The notes: a model not told the origin generated them from the letters alone. A stretch of 64,000 bases of DNA from Aquilaria yunnanensis (GCA_039654915.1 CM077595.1:52359501-52423500); one strand, 5' to 3'. Positions 1-11,644 are shown, counted from the stretch's first letter. Numbers and translations: made by a program.

Positions 1-519
1 TTCTGTTGGGGTGTCCAAGGAAGAGTGAACTCCCTTTCAATACCCTTCAAGTCACAAAATGCCTTGAATGCATTTGATGTATACTCTCCACCACTATTTG
101 TCCTCAAGGACTTAACCTTCTTACCTACTTGGTTCTCAACCAAGTGTACATACTTTTCAAAGCATGCCAAGGCCTCTGCCTTGTTTCTTAGTAGGTAGAT
201 GTGGGTGAATCGAGTGTAATCATCTGTGAATGTGATGAAATACTTGAATACATTTCTAGATTCAACCCTCATTGGCCCACACAGGTCAGAGTGAACTAAA
301 CTTAGTGCCTCACCTCTCCTAGTTGCTTTGCCAAAAGGCTTTCTTGTGGCTTTGCCCTCTAGGCATGATTGGCAACTTGGAAGGACAACCTTGGTCAAGG
401 AACCTAGCAAGCCACTCTTGGCTAGCTTGTCCATTCTATCTTGACCAATATGACCTAACCTCTCATGCCATCTTATTTCTTTTGTCACCTCTATCACATA
501 GCAACTAGGACTTGCAATA
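1..519 (-). pseudogene. Ty1/copia pol fragment: GAG-pre-integrase and start of integrase core
   Basis: Read on the minus strand, 519-1 is open throughout. It begins near the GAG-pre-integrase zinc-binding segment (RWHERLGHIGQDRMDKLAKS, then CQSCLEGKATRKPF), followed by the integrase core with HSDLCGPM and FTDDYTRFTHIYL. In this family the enzyme inserts element cDNA into the host genome. The segment usually reading R-S/T-D-N-GGEY is RTNSGGEY here, so the second catalytic aspartate appears replaced by asparagine. The fragment continues past base 1 of the window. Its upstream coding parts lie at 16725-17592 and 23143-23391, separated by elements A and C. Assignment to copia is firm; the original element is dead because it is split twice. 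Confidence 0.93.
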
Positions 520-524
520 GAATG

Positions 525-3500
525 TGATGCGAACCTCGATGGTATAAAGACCATGAAACTCGCCCAAGATGTTTTTCAAGCTCCACAAGACATCAAAGAG
601 ACTGGGTTTGAAGACCCCCACCCCTAATCAACCTGTGATTAGAAACGAGAAGTATAGAACTCCAAGAACACAAGCACACTTGTGCACCAAGGCAGTCCGC
701 CAAGAACCAAAGAGAAAACCTCTCCAAAGAGCAATATTATTTCGGCAATAATCTGTGTCTTTACATCCAGAATATGTGCCTTTATATAGGCCTAAACTAG
801 GGTTAAAAGCTGGGCAAAATTCGCAGCCTAAATCCCTTAGGAATCCTAGATACAAAGACATAGGAAATCCTAGTCAAATTAGGACTCTAATTCCTAGTTT
901 GAACAAGTTTAATAAATGCAGCATATTCCACTTGCCCAAAACGATTTAAAACTATTCCATAGCCTAAATAACTTCCTAAATAATGTATCTAAATAGGATT
1001 TGAACGAAAATAAAATATAAATACAAGATTAAACCCGAAAACTCCCAAATAGCCTTTTTGGGTGCATTTTGGGCACTTTAAGGTTCTCTCTTGTATCTTC
1101 AGCTCCAAGCTTGAATCTTTGAGTTCCAATGGCATGAATCTTCATATTAGATGTGGTAATGAAGGTCTGGAAAGTTAGAGCTCAAAAATCCAGCTTGTGG
1201 ACACAAAATGCATCAAGAACGCTTAAGGTGGCTCAAATGGTACACTTTGAGTGGTGTCCTTGGTGTCCTTGTTTTGTGACTTATCTAAGCACTCCAGAAC
1301 TGAGTACCAAGCATATCCATCATGTCCATATTGTGTCTTGAAAGTTCCAGCAGCTCCTTGTGAAGTTTCATGTCCATTCTCCATGAAGAAACTTGAAACA
1401 AAGCCTAGTAGTGCACTTGAGAGCTCCTTAGCTTTCTTCCTTGTCAGGGAACTTGTGGCTTTGATACCAACTGATGCGAACCCCGATGGTATAAAGACCA
1501 TGAAACTCGCCCAAGATGTTTTTCAAGCTCCACAAGACATCAAAGAGACTGGGTTTGAAGACCCCCACCCCTAATCAACCTGTGACTAGAAACGAGAAGT
1601 ATAGAACTCCAAGAACACAAGCACACTTGTGCACCAAGGCAGTCAACAAAGAACCAAAGAGATAACCTCTCAAAAGAGCAATATTATTTCAAAAATTTTC
1701 TGTATGTTTACATCCAGAATATGTGCCTTTATATAGACCTAAACTAGGGTAAAAATCTGGGCAAAATTCGCAGCCCAAGTCACCTAGGAAACCTAGTTAC
1801 AAAGGACTCAAGAAAACCTAGTCAAACTAGGACTCTAGCACACTTTTAACACATGTTTAAGGTGTGCAGCGAATTCCCTTTGTCCTAAGTGACAACCGAG
1901 AAAACTAGACAACACGGATTGACTTCTTTTTGTTGTTTTTGTGATTTTCGGCCTTGAACAAGGATGGAATAAAAAGAACAGACCTGAAACAAGAAGAAAA
2001 CAGATTAAAACAGAGAATTAAAACACGAAAATTACTGGGCAGAATTTGAAAGAAAAACGAAGAGAAACAAGAACACAAAGATATGTCCTTCAATGGAACT
2101 TGTGGCTCTGATACCAACTGATGCGAACCCCGATGGTATAAAGACCATGAAACTCGCCCAAGATGTTTTTCAAGCTCCACAAGACATCAAAGAGACTAGG
2201 TTTGAAGACCCCCACCCCTAATCAACCTGTGACTAGAAACGAGAAGTATAGACCTCCAAGAACACAAGCATACTTGTGCACCAAGGCAGTCCGCCAAGAA
2301 CCAAAGAGAAAACCTCTCCAAAGAGCAATATTATTTCGGCAATAATCTGTGTCTTTACATCCAGAATATGTGCCTTTATATAGGCCTAAACTAGGGTTAA
2401 AAGCTGGGCAAAATTCGCAGCCTAAATCCCTTAGGAATCCTAGATACAAAGACATAGGAAATCCTAGTCAAATTAGGACTCTAATTCCTAGTTTGAACAA
2501 GTTTAATAAATGCAGCATATTCCACTTGCCCAAAACGATTTAAAACTATTCCATAGCCTAAATAACTTCCTAAATAATGTATCTAAATAGGATTTGAACG
2601 AAAATAAAATATAAATACAAGATTAAACCCGAAAACTCCCAAATAGCCTTTTTGGGTGCATTTTGGGCACTTTAAGGTTCTCTCTTGTATCTTCAGCTCC
2701 AAGCTTGAATCTTTGAGTTCCAATGGCATGAATCTTCATATTAGATGTGGTAATGAAGGTCTGGAAAGTTAGAGCTCAAAAATCCAGCTTGTGGACACAA
2801 AATGCATCAAGAACGCTTAAGGTGGCTCAAATGGTACACTTTGAGTGGTGTCCTTGGTGTCCTTGTTTTGTGACTTATCTAAGCACTCCAGAACTGAGTA
2901 CCAAGCATATCCATCATGTCCATATTGTGTCTTGAAAGTTCCAGCAGCTCCTTGTGAAGTTTCATGTCCATTCTCCATGAAGAAACTTGAAACAAAGCCT
3001 AGTAGTGCACTTGAGAGCTCCTTAGCTTTCTTCCTTGTCAGGGAACTTGTGGCTTTGATACCAACTGATGCGAACCCCGATGGTATAAAGACCATGAAAC
3101 TCGCCCAAGATGTTTTTCAAGCTCCACAAGACATCAAAGAGACTGGGTTTGAAGACCCCCACCCCTAATCAACCTGTGACTAGAAACGAGAAGTATAGAA
3201 CTCCAAGAACACAAGCACACTTGTGCACCAAGGCAGTCAACAAAGAACCAAAGAGATAACCTCTCAAAAGAGCAATATTATTTCAAAAATTTTCTGTATG
3301 TTTACATCCAGAATATGTGCCTTTATATAGACCTAAACTAGGGTAAAAATCTGGGCAAAATTCGCAGCCCAAGTCACCTAGGAAACCTAGTTACAAAGGA
3401 CTCAAGAAAACCTAGTCAAACTAGGACTCTAGCACACTTTTAACACATGTTTAAGGTGTGCAGCGAATTCCCTTTGTCCTAAGTGACAACCGAGAAAACT

Positions 3501-3712
3501 AGACAACACGGATTGACTTCTTTTTGTTGTTTTTGTGATTTTCGGCCTTGAACAAGGATGGAATAAAAAGAACAGACCTGAAACAAGAAGAAAACAGATT
3601 AAAACAGAGAATTAAAACACGAAAATTACTGGGCAGAATTTGAAAGAAAAACGAAGAGAAACAAGAACACAAAGATATGTCCTTCAATGGAACTTGTGGC
3701 TCTGATACCAAC
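525..3712 (-). repeat. Two tandem copies of a 1594-bp LTR + truncated LTR + 5'UTR unit
   Basis: Units at 525-2118 and 2119-3712 repeat with a period of exactly 1594 bp and run directly into the 3' LTR at 3713. Each holds an A-type LTR lacking the last 65 bp on its right side (525-1446; 2119-3040), a short PBS-bearing piece (1447-1471; 3041-3065), a truncated LTR of the B/C subtype (1472-1893; 3066-3487), and 5' UTR with a second PBS (1894-2118; 3488-3712). The only differences I found between the two units are a handful of substitutions near their left ends, so the duplication is young. The TSD lies outside the whole array, so it expanded after, or arrived with, the insertion of A. Unequal crossing-over between LTRs is the likely cause. 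Confidence 0.9.
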
Positions 3713-4699
3713 TGATGCGAACCCCGATGGTATAAAGACCATGAAACTCGCCCAAGATGTTTTTCAAGCTCCACAAGACATCAAAGAGACTAGGTTTGAA
3801 GACCCCCACCCCTAATCAACCTGTGACTAGAAACGAGAAGTATAGACCTCCAAGAACACAAGCATACTTGTGCACCAAGGCAGTCCGCCAAGAACCAAAG
3901 AGAAAACCTCTCCAAAGAGCAATATTATTTCGGCAATAATCTGTGTCTTTACATCCAGAATATGTGCCTTTATATAGGCCTAAACTAGGGTTAAAAGCTG
4001 GGCAAAATTCGCAGCCTAAATCCCTTAGGAATCCTAGATACAAAGACATAGGAAATCCTAGTCAAATTAGGACTCTAATTCCTAGTTTGAACAAGTTTAA
4101 TAAATGCAGCATATTCCACTTGCCCAAAACGATTTAAAACTATTCCATAGCCTAAATAACTTCCTAAATAATGTATCTAAATAGGATTTGAACGAAAATA
4201 AAATATAAATACAAGATTAAACCCGAAAACTCCCAAATAGCCTTTTTGGGTGCATTTTGGGCACTTTAAGGTTCTCTCTTGTATCTTCAGCTCCAAGCTT
4301 GAATCTTTGAGTTCCAATGGCATGAATCTTCATATTAGATGTGGTAATGAAGGTCTGGAAAGTTAGAGCTCAAAAATCCAGCTTGTGGACACAAAATGCA
4401 TCAAGAACGCTTAAGGTGGCTCAAATGGTGCACTTTGAGTGGTGTCCTTGGTGTCCTTGTTTTGTGACTTATCTAAGCACTCCAGAACTGAGTACCAAGC
4501 ATATCCATCATGTCCATATTGTGTCTTGAAAGTTCCAGCAGCTCCTTGTGAAGTTTCATGTCCATTCTCCATGAAGAAACTTGAAACAAAGTCTTGTAGT
4601 GCACTTGAGAGCTCCTTAGCTTTCTTCCTTGTCATAGGCCCACTAGAAACCTTCAATGGGTCCTTGCCTTCTCCATGTGTGCCTTCCTTGATCATATCA
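3713..4699 (-). repeat. Element A 3' LTR
   Basis: A 987-bp LTR, the same length as the 5' LTR at 15733-16719. On the minus strand it starts TGATATGATCAAGG and ends GGGGTTCGCATCA. It is preceded by the polypurine tract at 4700-4713. About ten substitutions separate it from the 5' LTR by eye, several of them shared with the adjacent tandem unit. The pol reading frame enters it and ends at 4411. Confidence 0.93.
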
Positions 4700-6830
4700 A
4701 CTCCCCCCTCCTTAGAAGGATTCGTCCACGAATCTGCATGTTCAAATAGAGACAAATCAGAAACATTAAAAGTAGCACTCACATTATACTCACCCGGCAA
4801 GTCTAGCATGTATGCGTTGTCATTGATCTTTTTAATGACTTGGAATGGACCATCTCCTCTTGGATGAAGCTTAGTCCTCCTTGCAGCTGGAAATCTTTCT
4901 TTTCTCATGTGTAACCAAACCTAATCTCCAGGCTCAAACACAACTCTCCTTCGGCCTTGATTGGCTTTTTTAGCAACTTGTTGATTTTTGAGTTCAATTT
5001 GTTGCTTAACCTTCTCATGCAACTTCTTGATGCTCTCGGCCTTCTTACTACCATCCAAACTAGATACCTCATGAGTAGGTAATGGTAAAAGATCCAATGG
5101 AGTTAAAGGATTAAAACCATAAACAATCTCAAAAGGTGACAAATTAGTAGTAGAATGCATGGATCTATTATAAGCAAATTCTACATGAGGCAAACAATCT
5201 TCCCAAGCTTTCAAATTTTTACCAATGATAGCCCTAAGCATGGAACCTAAAGTCCTATTAGTTACCTCAGTTTGCCCATCAGTTTGTGGGTGACAAGATG
5301 TAGAAAACAAAAGCTTAGTTCCTAACTTACCCCACAAAGTCCTCCAAAAGTGTCTTAGAAACTTAGTATCTCTATCCGAAACTATTGTTCTAGGAACACC
5401 ATGAAGTCTAACAATTTCTTTGAAAAACAATTCAGCCACATGAATAGCATCATCAGTTTTATTGCATGGAATAAAATGAGCCATCTTAGAAAACCTATCA
5501 ACAACAACAAAGATTGAGTCACGGTTTCCTTTAGTCCTAGGCAATCCAACAATGAAGTCCATAGAAATATCTACCCATGGATGACTAGGTGTAGGAAGTG
5601 GTGTGTATAACCCATGTGAAGTGTGAGTGGATTTTGCCTTCCTACATGCAATGCATTGCTCACATACCTTCTTCACATCCTTTACCATATTCGGCCAATG
5701 GTAATGTTCCTTCAAAGTATGCAAAGTCTTGGCTTGTCCAAAGTGACCCATAAGTCCTCCACAATGAGCTTCCTTTGTGAGCAATTCCCTCAAAGATGTC
5801 CTTGGTATGCACAACCTGTTTTCTTTGAAAAGAAAGCCATTAACTTGGTAGAACTTCTCAAAAGCAAACTTAGAACACTTAGAATAAATCTCACCGAAAT
5901 CGTCATCACTAGCATACAAATCCTTCAAGTGTTCAAAACCCAAAACTTTTGCATCTAAAGCCGAAAGTAAAGCATACCTTCTTGAAAGTGCATCCGCCAC
6001 TATATTATCCTTACCTTGCTTGTATTTGATAACATATGGGAATGACTCAATAAACTCTACCCATTTAGCATGCCTTCTATTCAACTTACCTTGCCCACTA
6101 AGAAACTTAAGGGCTTGGTGATCAGTGTGAATCACAAACTCTCTTGGCCACAAATAATGTTGCCAAGTCTCCAAAGCTCTTACCAAAGCATAGAGCTCCT
6201 TGTCATATGTGGGATAGTTCAAGCTAGCACCATTCAACTTCTCACTAAAGTATGCAATGGGGCGGCCTCCTTGCATCAACACAGCTCCAATGCCTATACC
6301 TGAAGCATCACACTCAACTTCAAAAGTATTAGCAAAGTTAGGCAAAGCTAAAAGTGGTGCATGGCATAACTTGTCTTTTAACAACCCGAAAGCATCTTCT
6401 TGAGCTTTTCCCCACTTAAATCCCACATTCTTCTTTATAACTTCAGTTAGAGGTGCAGCAATGGTAGAAAAATTTCTAACAAACCTCCTATAGAAGCTAG
6501 CTAACCCATGGAATGATCTCACCTCAGTAATGGATGTTGGCGTCGGCCATTCTTGTATGGCTCTCACCTTCTCTTGATCTACCTCAATTCCATGTGAAGT
6601 CACAACAAATCCAAGGAAAACAACTTTGTCAACACAAAAAGAGCACTTCTTCAAGTTAGCATACAACTTTTGTCCTCTTAAGGTGCTTAGCACTTGTGTG
6701 AGGTGTCCAACATGCTCTTCTAAGTTCTTGCTATATACTAGGATATCATCAAAGTACACAACAACAAACTTTCCAATGAAGTCACGCAAGACATGATTCA
6801 TAAGTCTCATGAAAGTACTAGGAGCATTAG
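4411..6830 (-). pseudogene. pol: Element A pol, 3' part: RT end, RNase H, integrase, tail into LTR
   Basis: On the minus strand this continues RT immediately after the element B insertion and its TSD. It shows the RT active-site motif YFDDILVY, RNase H with [35 protein letters not shown] and ADALSRR, a zinc-binding H2C2 segment (H...H...CEQCIAC), and the integrase D,D,E core ([22 protein letters not shown]). The next stretch, FEPGD, is followed by a TAG stop (4921-4923) where relatives usually have Trp; the same frame then continues through HMRKERFPAARRTKL and NDNAYMLDLPGEYNVSATFN. It passes the PPT and about 290 nt of LTR with [11 protein letters not shown], ending at 4411. Role in the family: reverse transcription and integration. 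The upstream ATG in this frame lies in antisense LTR of B and is not the true start. Confidence 0.94.
4700..4713 (-). other. Element A polypurine tract
   Basis: Minus-strand AAGGAGGGGGGAGT immediately before the 3' LTR start. It is the expected primer site for plus-strand DNA synthesis. It lies inside the pol reading frame, as does the matching tract in B, C and D. Confidence 0.9.
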
Positions 6831-7852
6831 TGATACGATCAAAGAAGGCACAACCAAGGAAGGCAAGGACCCACTGAAGGTTTCTAGTGGACCATTGACA
6901 AGGAAAAAGGCTAAGGAGCTCACTAGTGCACTTCAAGCTTGGATGTTGACAGATTGGCGATGTTTTGGTGGAAAAATCATATCTTCAGCTAAACAGATCA
7001 GAATTGAGTAATTCTTGATTCATTGGAAAGATAACATCTGAAGCTACAAGTCATATGAAGACCATGAAACCCAGTTTGCACGTTAACGAGGTCCAATTTA
7101 GCTTCAAAGTCGCGATTTACGAGTTATCGCTGGTTCAGAAGCAGTTGCAGTATTTTGGGAATATCTTTCGATTTAGAAGTCCATTTTGTGTGATTCAAGT
7201 GTGGTTTCGAAGCTAAGAAAGAGATCTACAACTTTTATGCTTTGAATTTTGAGAAATCATTGCTGCATCAAGTTCGAATTTCAGCTTGAAGTTGGAGACA
7301 CAAGCCAGAATCACCCAAGAAGGCTATTTTTGAGTATTTATGGCCAATCTTATTTTGTAACGTATTTTATTTTATGTTCCTGTTTATTTACATTATTTAG
7401 GATTTTATTTAGGCCATGGAAGTGATTTAGGTCACTTAGGATAAATGGAATTCGCTGCACACCTTAAACATGTGTTAAAAGGGTGTAGGAATCCTAGTTT
7501 GACTAGGTTTTCTTGAGTCCTTTGTAACTAGGTTTCCTAGGTGACTTGGGCTGCGAATTTTGCCCAGATTTTTACCCTAGTTTAGGCCTATATAAAGGCA
7601 CATATTCTGGATGTAAACATACAGATTATTGCCAAAATAATATTGCTCTTTGGAGAGGTTTTCTCTTTGGTTCTTGGCGGACTGCCTTGGTGCACAAGTA
7701 TGCTTGTGTTCTTGGAGTTCTATACTTCTCGTTTCTAGTCACAGGTTGATTAGGGGTGGGGGTCTTCAAACCCAGTCTCTTTGATGTCTTGTGGAGCTTG
7801 AAAAACATCTTGGGCGAGTTTCATGGTCTTTATACCATCGGGGTTCGCATCA
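6831..7852 (+). repeat. Element B 5' LTR
   Basis: 1022 bp, TGATACGATCAAAG...GGGGTTCGCATCA. It contains a TATA box in GGCCTATATAAAGGCAC and is followed two bases later by the tRNA-Met PBS. It belongs to the LTR subtype also seen in C (with GTGTGCAGCGAATTCC when read in reverse). Confidence 0.95.
7589..7596 (+). promoter_or_regulatory. TATA box of element B 5' LTR
   Basis: TATATAAA within GGCCTATATAAAGGCAC, conserved in all LTRs of this group. Transcription would be expected to start about 30 nt downstream, which leaves an R+U5 of roughly 230 bp. The start site is inferred, not seen. Confidence 0.75.
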
Positions 7853-7854
7853 GT

Positions 7855-7867
7855 TGGTATCAGAGCC
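7855..7867 (+). other. Element B primer binding site (initiator tRNA-Met)
   Basis: TGGTATCAGAGCC, complementary to the 3' end of plant initiator tRNA-Met, two bases after the 5' LTR. Confidence 0.93.
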
Positions 7868-8766
7868 ACAAGTTCCATTGAAGGACATATCTTTGTGTTC
7901 TTGTTTCTCTTCGGTTTTCTTTCAATTCTGTTCAGTAAATTCATATTTTAATTCTCTGTTTTAATCCTTTTTCTTCTTGTTTCAGGTCTGTCCTTTTTGT
8001 TCCATCCTTTTTCAAGTCCGAAAATTACAAAAACAACAACAAGACGTCAATCCGTGTCACCTAGTATTCTCGGTTTCAATTCGTTTGTTCTTGTCTAATT
8101 CTTATCTTTCTGTTTCGTGTCCAGCCATATTAATCTCTTTTGTTTTCATTGTTTCCAGCATCTTAGAGTCCAGAAAACTTCAAAAAAAGAAGGATCCAAG
8201 TTCAGGAATTTTCGGTATCAAAAAGTTGCTTCAAATTGTGCCAATTTCACTAGTTTTCTTGTCTTGGCCAAAAAGAATTCTAACTTTTTGTCTTTGGCAG
8301 CAAGGAGTTTCAAGGAGAACGTTTGGTTAGCATCAAAACAGCAAGCAAAAAAAAAAAAAAGAAGGAAAAAAAAAGGAAGGAAAAGAAAAGAAAAAGAAAG
8401 AGCAAAGAAAAGAAAAGAAAAGAGCTTGCAAAAAAAGAAGTTTTCTCAAAGTGTTGAAAGTTTTGCACCCCAAAACCTATCCCATTGTTTTTAAGCCAAA
8501 AAGCTTTCTTTGTGGTTATTGTGATCATCAATTGCAAGAGCTTCCTAGAGTCTTTTAAAGCTTGTTTAGCCCACCTCTTTTGGAGTCAAAATAGTTCTTT
8601 GAAAATTCAAGTTTTCTTGTGTGCTTTGAGGATAGTTTTCTTAGAACTTTGGAGAACTCTTTAAATAAGCAATATCTCACTAACAAATTGAGTGTTTTGA
8701 GTGTTCATATTTTGAGTGAAACACGTGAGGTGAGTGTTTGTGAGGATCTTTGTTATTTTCAGGAGT
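7868..8766 (+). other. Element B 5' untranslated leader with purine tract
   Basis: About 900 nt between PBS and gag ATG with no convincing protein. It contains a long A/G run at about 8346-8432, also present in C, and complementary in A, D and E. Just before the ATG there is a donor-like GAGGTGAGT and an acceptor-like TTATTTTCAG about 30 nt apart. Confidence 0.8.
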
Positions 8767-11644
8767 ATGGAGGGCCAGGAGGATAGGAGGATGAAAGTGA
8801 GACACAATGAGGAGCCAACCATGAGAGAATTTCAAGAAACTCTCAATAAACTTGTGGGGAGGATTGAGGACATTGATTTGAGGTTGCCAACGAGAGGTCC
8901 AAGGAGAAAAGAACCCGAGGAGGAAGAAAGAGTTTGGCATGACCATGGGTTTCCAATGAGGTGTGAGCCAAGAGAGGATAACAACCTAAATTCCATCAAG
9001 CCTACCATTCCACCTTTCCAAGGGAGGAGTGATCCCGATGCATATTGGGAGTGGGAGCAAAAGATTGAGATGGTGTTTGTTTGCCATCATTACTCCGAGG
9101 AAAATAAGGTTAAATTGGCTACCATAAAGTTCACTAATTATGCTCTTGTATGGTGGAATCAGGATATTATTTCTAGGAGAAGGAATGGAGGAGGAGCCCA
9201 TACACACATGGAGAGCCCTTAAAGCCTTAATGAGGAGGAGATTTGTGCCTAGCTCCTACTATAGAGATCAACGCTTAAAGCTTCAAAAGCTAGTGCAAGG
9301 CCAAAGGAGTGTGGAGGACTACCATAAAGACTTGGAGAGGACCTTGACCCGAGCCAACATCATGGAGGATGAGGAGACCACCATTGCTAGATTCATTAAT
9401 GGTCTCAATCTTGAGATTGCCAACGAAGTGGAGATGGTGCCATATGTCAACATGGAGGATTTGCTTCATCATGCCATTAAGGCCGAGAGGAGCATCAAGA
9501 GAGCAAAGGCATCCAAGATGTGTCAAGGAGGAATTTCCACATGGAGAGGAGCATGGAGTAAGGATGTGAGAGAAGTGCCCAAGCCAAACATGGAGGCCAC
9601 AAAAGGAGACTTGTCTCAGCTGCAACAAGAAAAGTCAATCATGGTTGTACCACTTTCACCACAACAAGTCTTTGAGGATCCAAGAAAATTTCAAAGTAAG
9701 GTTGAGAGAAAAATAAATGAGGGGAAAGTTGAGGGCAAGAGTGATGAGGGGAAAGTTGAGAGAACAACCGAGAGATTAAGTGAGAAGAGTGAACATGAGG
9801 GGAAGAAGAGTGGAGAGTTCCCGAGAGAAGAAATTGAGTGCAAAGTTGAGAGAAGACAAGAGTGTAATGAACCCAAGCCGAGTGAAGAGAGAATGACCTA
9901 CAAAAAAGCCATACTTTCATCTAACATAACAAAGTCTTTTTCTAGTGTTGTGTTGTCTTCTTTTCAGGAATTAAGTGGAGATGAGCTACAAGAATCAAGT
10001 GAGTTGCTGCCCATTAAAGAAGTTGGTGTTCCTAAAATTCTAAGCCATGTCCCATGCATTAAAACAACAAAGGAGGTTGAGAAGGAACAATTTGAGGTAA
10101 GTCTAAGTGATTTCATTTGCAAAAGTTTGCCTAACATTGTTTTTTATCCTATGGTTCAAGGGGATGAAATTGTTGCAACTCCACCCAAAGTGATTAAGTG
10201 CAAAGGTGAAAATTTTGTGATTCCTACACCAAAGGAAGATACTTGGAGACTAAGTCCAACCACTGTAATGTATTTCTTCCTTACACCTAGATATGATGCG
10301 GTTTTGCATGAAAATCTGAAACAATGTGTGTTTGCTTGCAATGTTATTTTGACAAATGGTTTTCATGAAACTAGATTAAGAGAAGGAAGTAAGAATGAAA
10401 CTTTGACAAAATATGGTTTTAAAGCCTCTAATTCTCTGGTTTTGTCAAGTCATCTTTGGAATTGCTTGAGTTTCTCTAAAGAAAAATCTGTTTTGGTGTC
10501 TTCGGTTTTTGATTTTGTTTGCTTTGCATCCATGTCACATTGGTTTGTTTTGTCTCAAGTTAAAGCTACTTCTTTGGAATTTTTCATGCATAAATTGGTT
10601 GTTACCCATGCATTACATATTTCTTTGTTTCCCATTTATATTCAGCCCATTTTTCTGTGTCAATCTTTAATTTCCAGCAAGCATTTTTTTCTCATGACAC
10701 ATGCATTACACAAACTTTTGAGTCTTGATCTTTTTGCTTTATGTCCAAACCTGAAAGTTTTTATTTTGAGTGAAAATTCTGGTTTTAAATTCAGCCTTTT
10801 AAGGAGGTATGTTGAGTCCTTTGTTTTGTGTCACATCCCATGCACAAATTTCATGCATTGTTGTGCATATACATGCAAAAATAAGTTTGCTACTGAATTG
10901 GTTTCACTTAATCCTATCTACTCCAATCTTGTTTCATTTAAAATGCTTAGGATTTTTGTGAAATTCATGCATCCTAGTTTTGTCCATATTGTGTTCAATT
11001 CTTGTTTGTTTGAATGGCCTATGCAAAGTATTGTCTTGACATGCATAACTTGTGTTTTTCATAACCATAATACTTGTGAGAGTTTAGGTCCATTTGTTTT
11101 GAGTGCATACAGCATCCCTAAGGTCAATTATTCCTACACTTTTACTTGTTGTGAGAATAATGTTTTTGAGATCGCAAAGGCAATGAAAGTGATGCCTCGA
11201 GTTAAAATGAAAATTGTGCTAACTTTCAGATTTTTTGTACTAATTGCTTCTAACTTTGTTTTTGACCCTGGAGGTATCATTGCATTTGGATATTGGTTCA
11301 GGTTTTTCACAAGATCAAAGCTCCATACACAAGCATTCCATGTTATTGGTGCTTATGTGAAAGGTAAGTGCTTATGTGCTGATCATTTCATTGTTATTGA
11401 TTCAATTACCTTTTCTAGTGCAGGTTTTGATTCGAGGACGAATCCTTCTAAGGAGGGGGGAGCTGATACGATCAAAGAAGGCACAACCAAGGAAGGCAAG
11501 GACCCACTGAAGGTTTCTAGTGGACCATTGACAAGGAAAAAGGCTAAGGAGCTCACTAGTGCACTTCAAGCTTGGATGTTGACAGATTGGCGATGTTTTG
11601 GTGGAAAAATCATATCTTCAGCTAAACAGATCAGAATTGAGTAA
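8767..11644 (+). pseudogene. gag: Element B gag fused to unknown C-terminal region, one frameshift
   Basis: Start chosen at the ATG for MEGQEDRRM; the in-frame upstream start at 8734 is GTG and unlikely in a plant. The Retrotrans_gag core ([41 protein letters not shown]) would form the capsid. A one-base G insertion near 9187 (AATGGAGG where C and D have AATGAGG) breaks the frame inside gag; the following frame is open to 11644. After a charged Lys/Glu/Arg-rich segment, roughly 450 codons of Cys/Phe/Leu-rich sequence follow that I do not recognise. The end reads RTNPSKEGG across the PPT and [15 protein letters not shown] inside the 3' LTR. Zinc knuckle and protease present in element A are absent. 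Confidence 0.85.
11450..11463 (+). other. Element B polypurine tract
   Basis: AAGGAGGGGGGAGC directly before the 3' LTR, within the open reading frame. Confidence 0.9.

Noticed and set aside
569..949. Small ORFs in the LTRs (60-107 codons, repeated at 2163, 3757, 7546, 27289, 53103, 57586)
   Set aside because: They recur because the LTR recurs, overlap on both strands and have no recognisable domain.
7855..7867. tRNA gene at the TGGTATCAGAGCC motifs
   Set aside because: Only the short tRNA 3' complement is present, directly after each LTR, so these are primer binding sites.
8117..8494. 125-codon Lys/Arg-rich ORF in the element B leader
   Set aside because: It is the translation of the purine tract and is not conserved as a frame in C or D.
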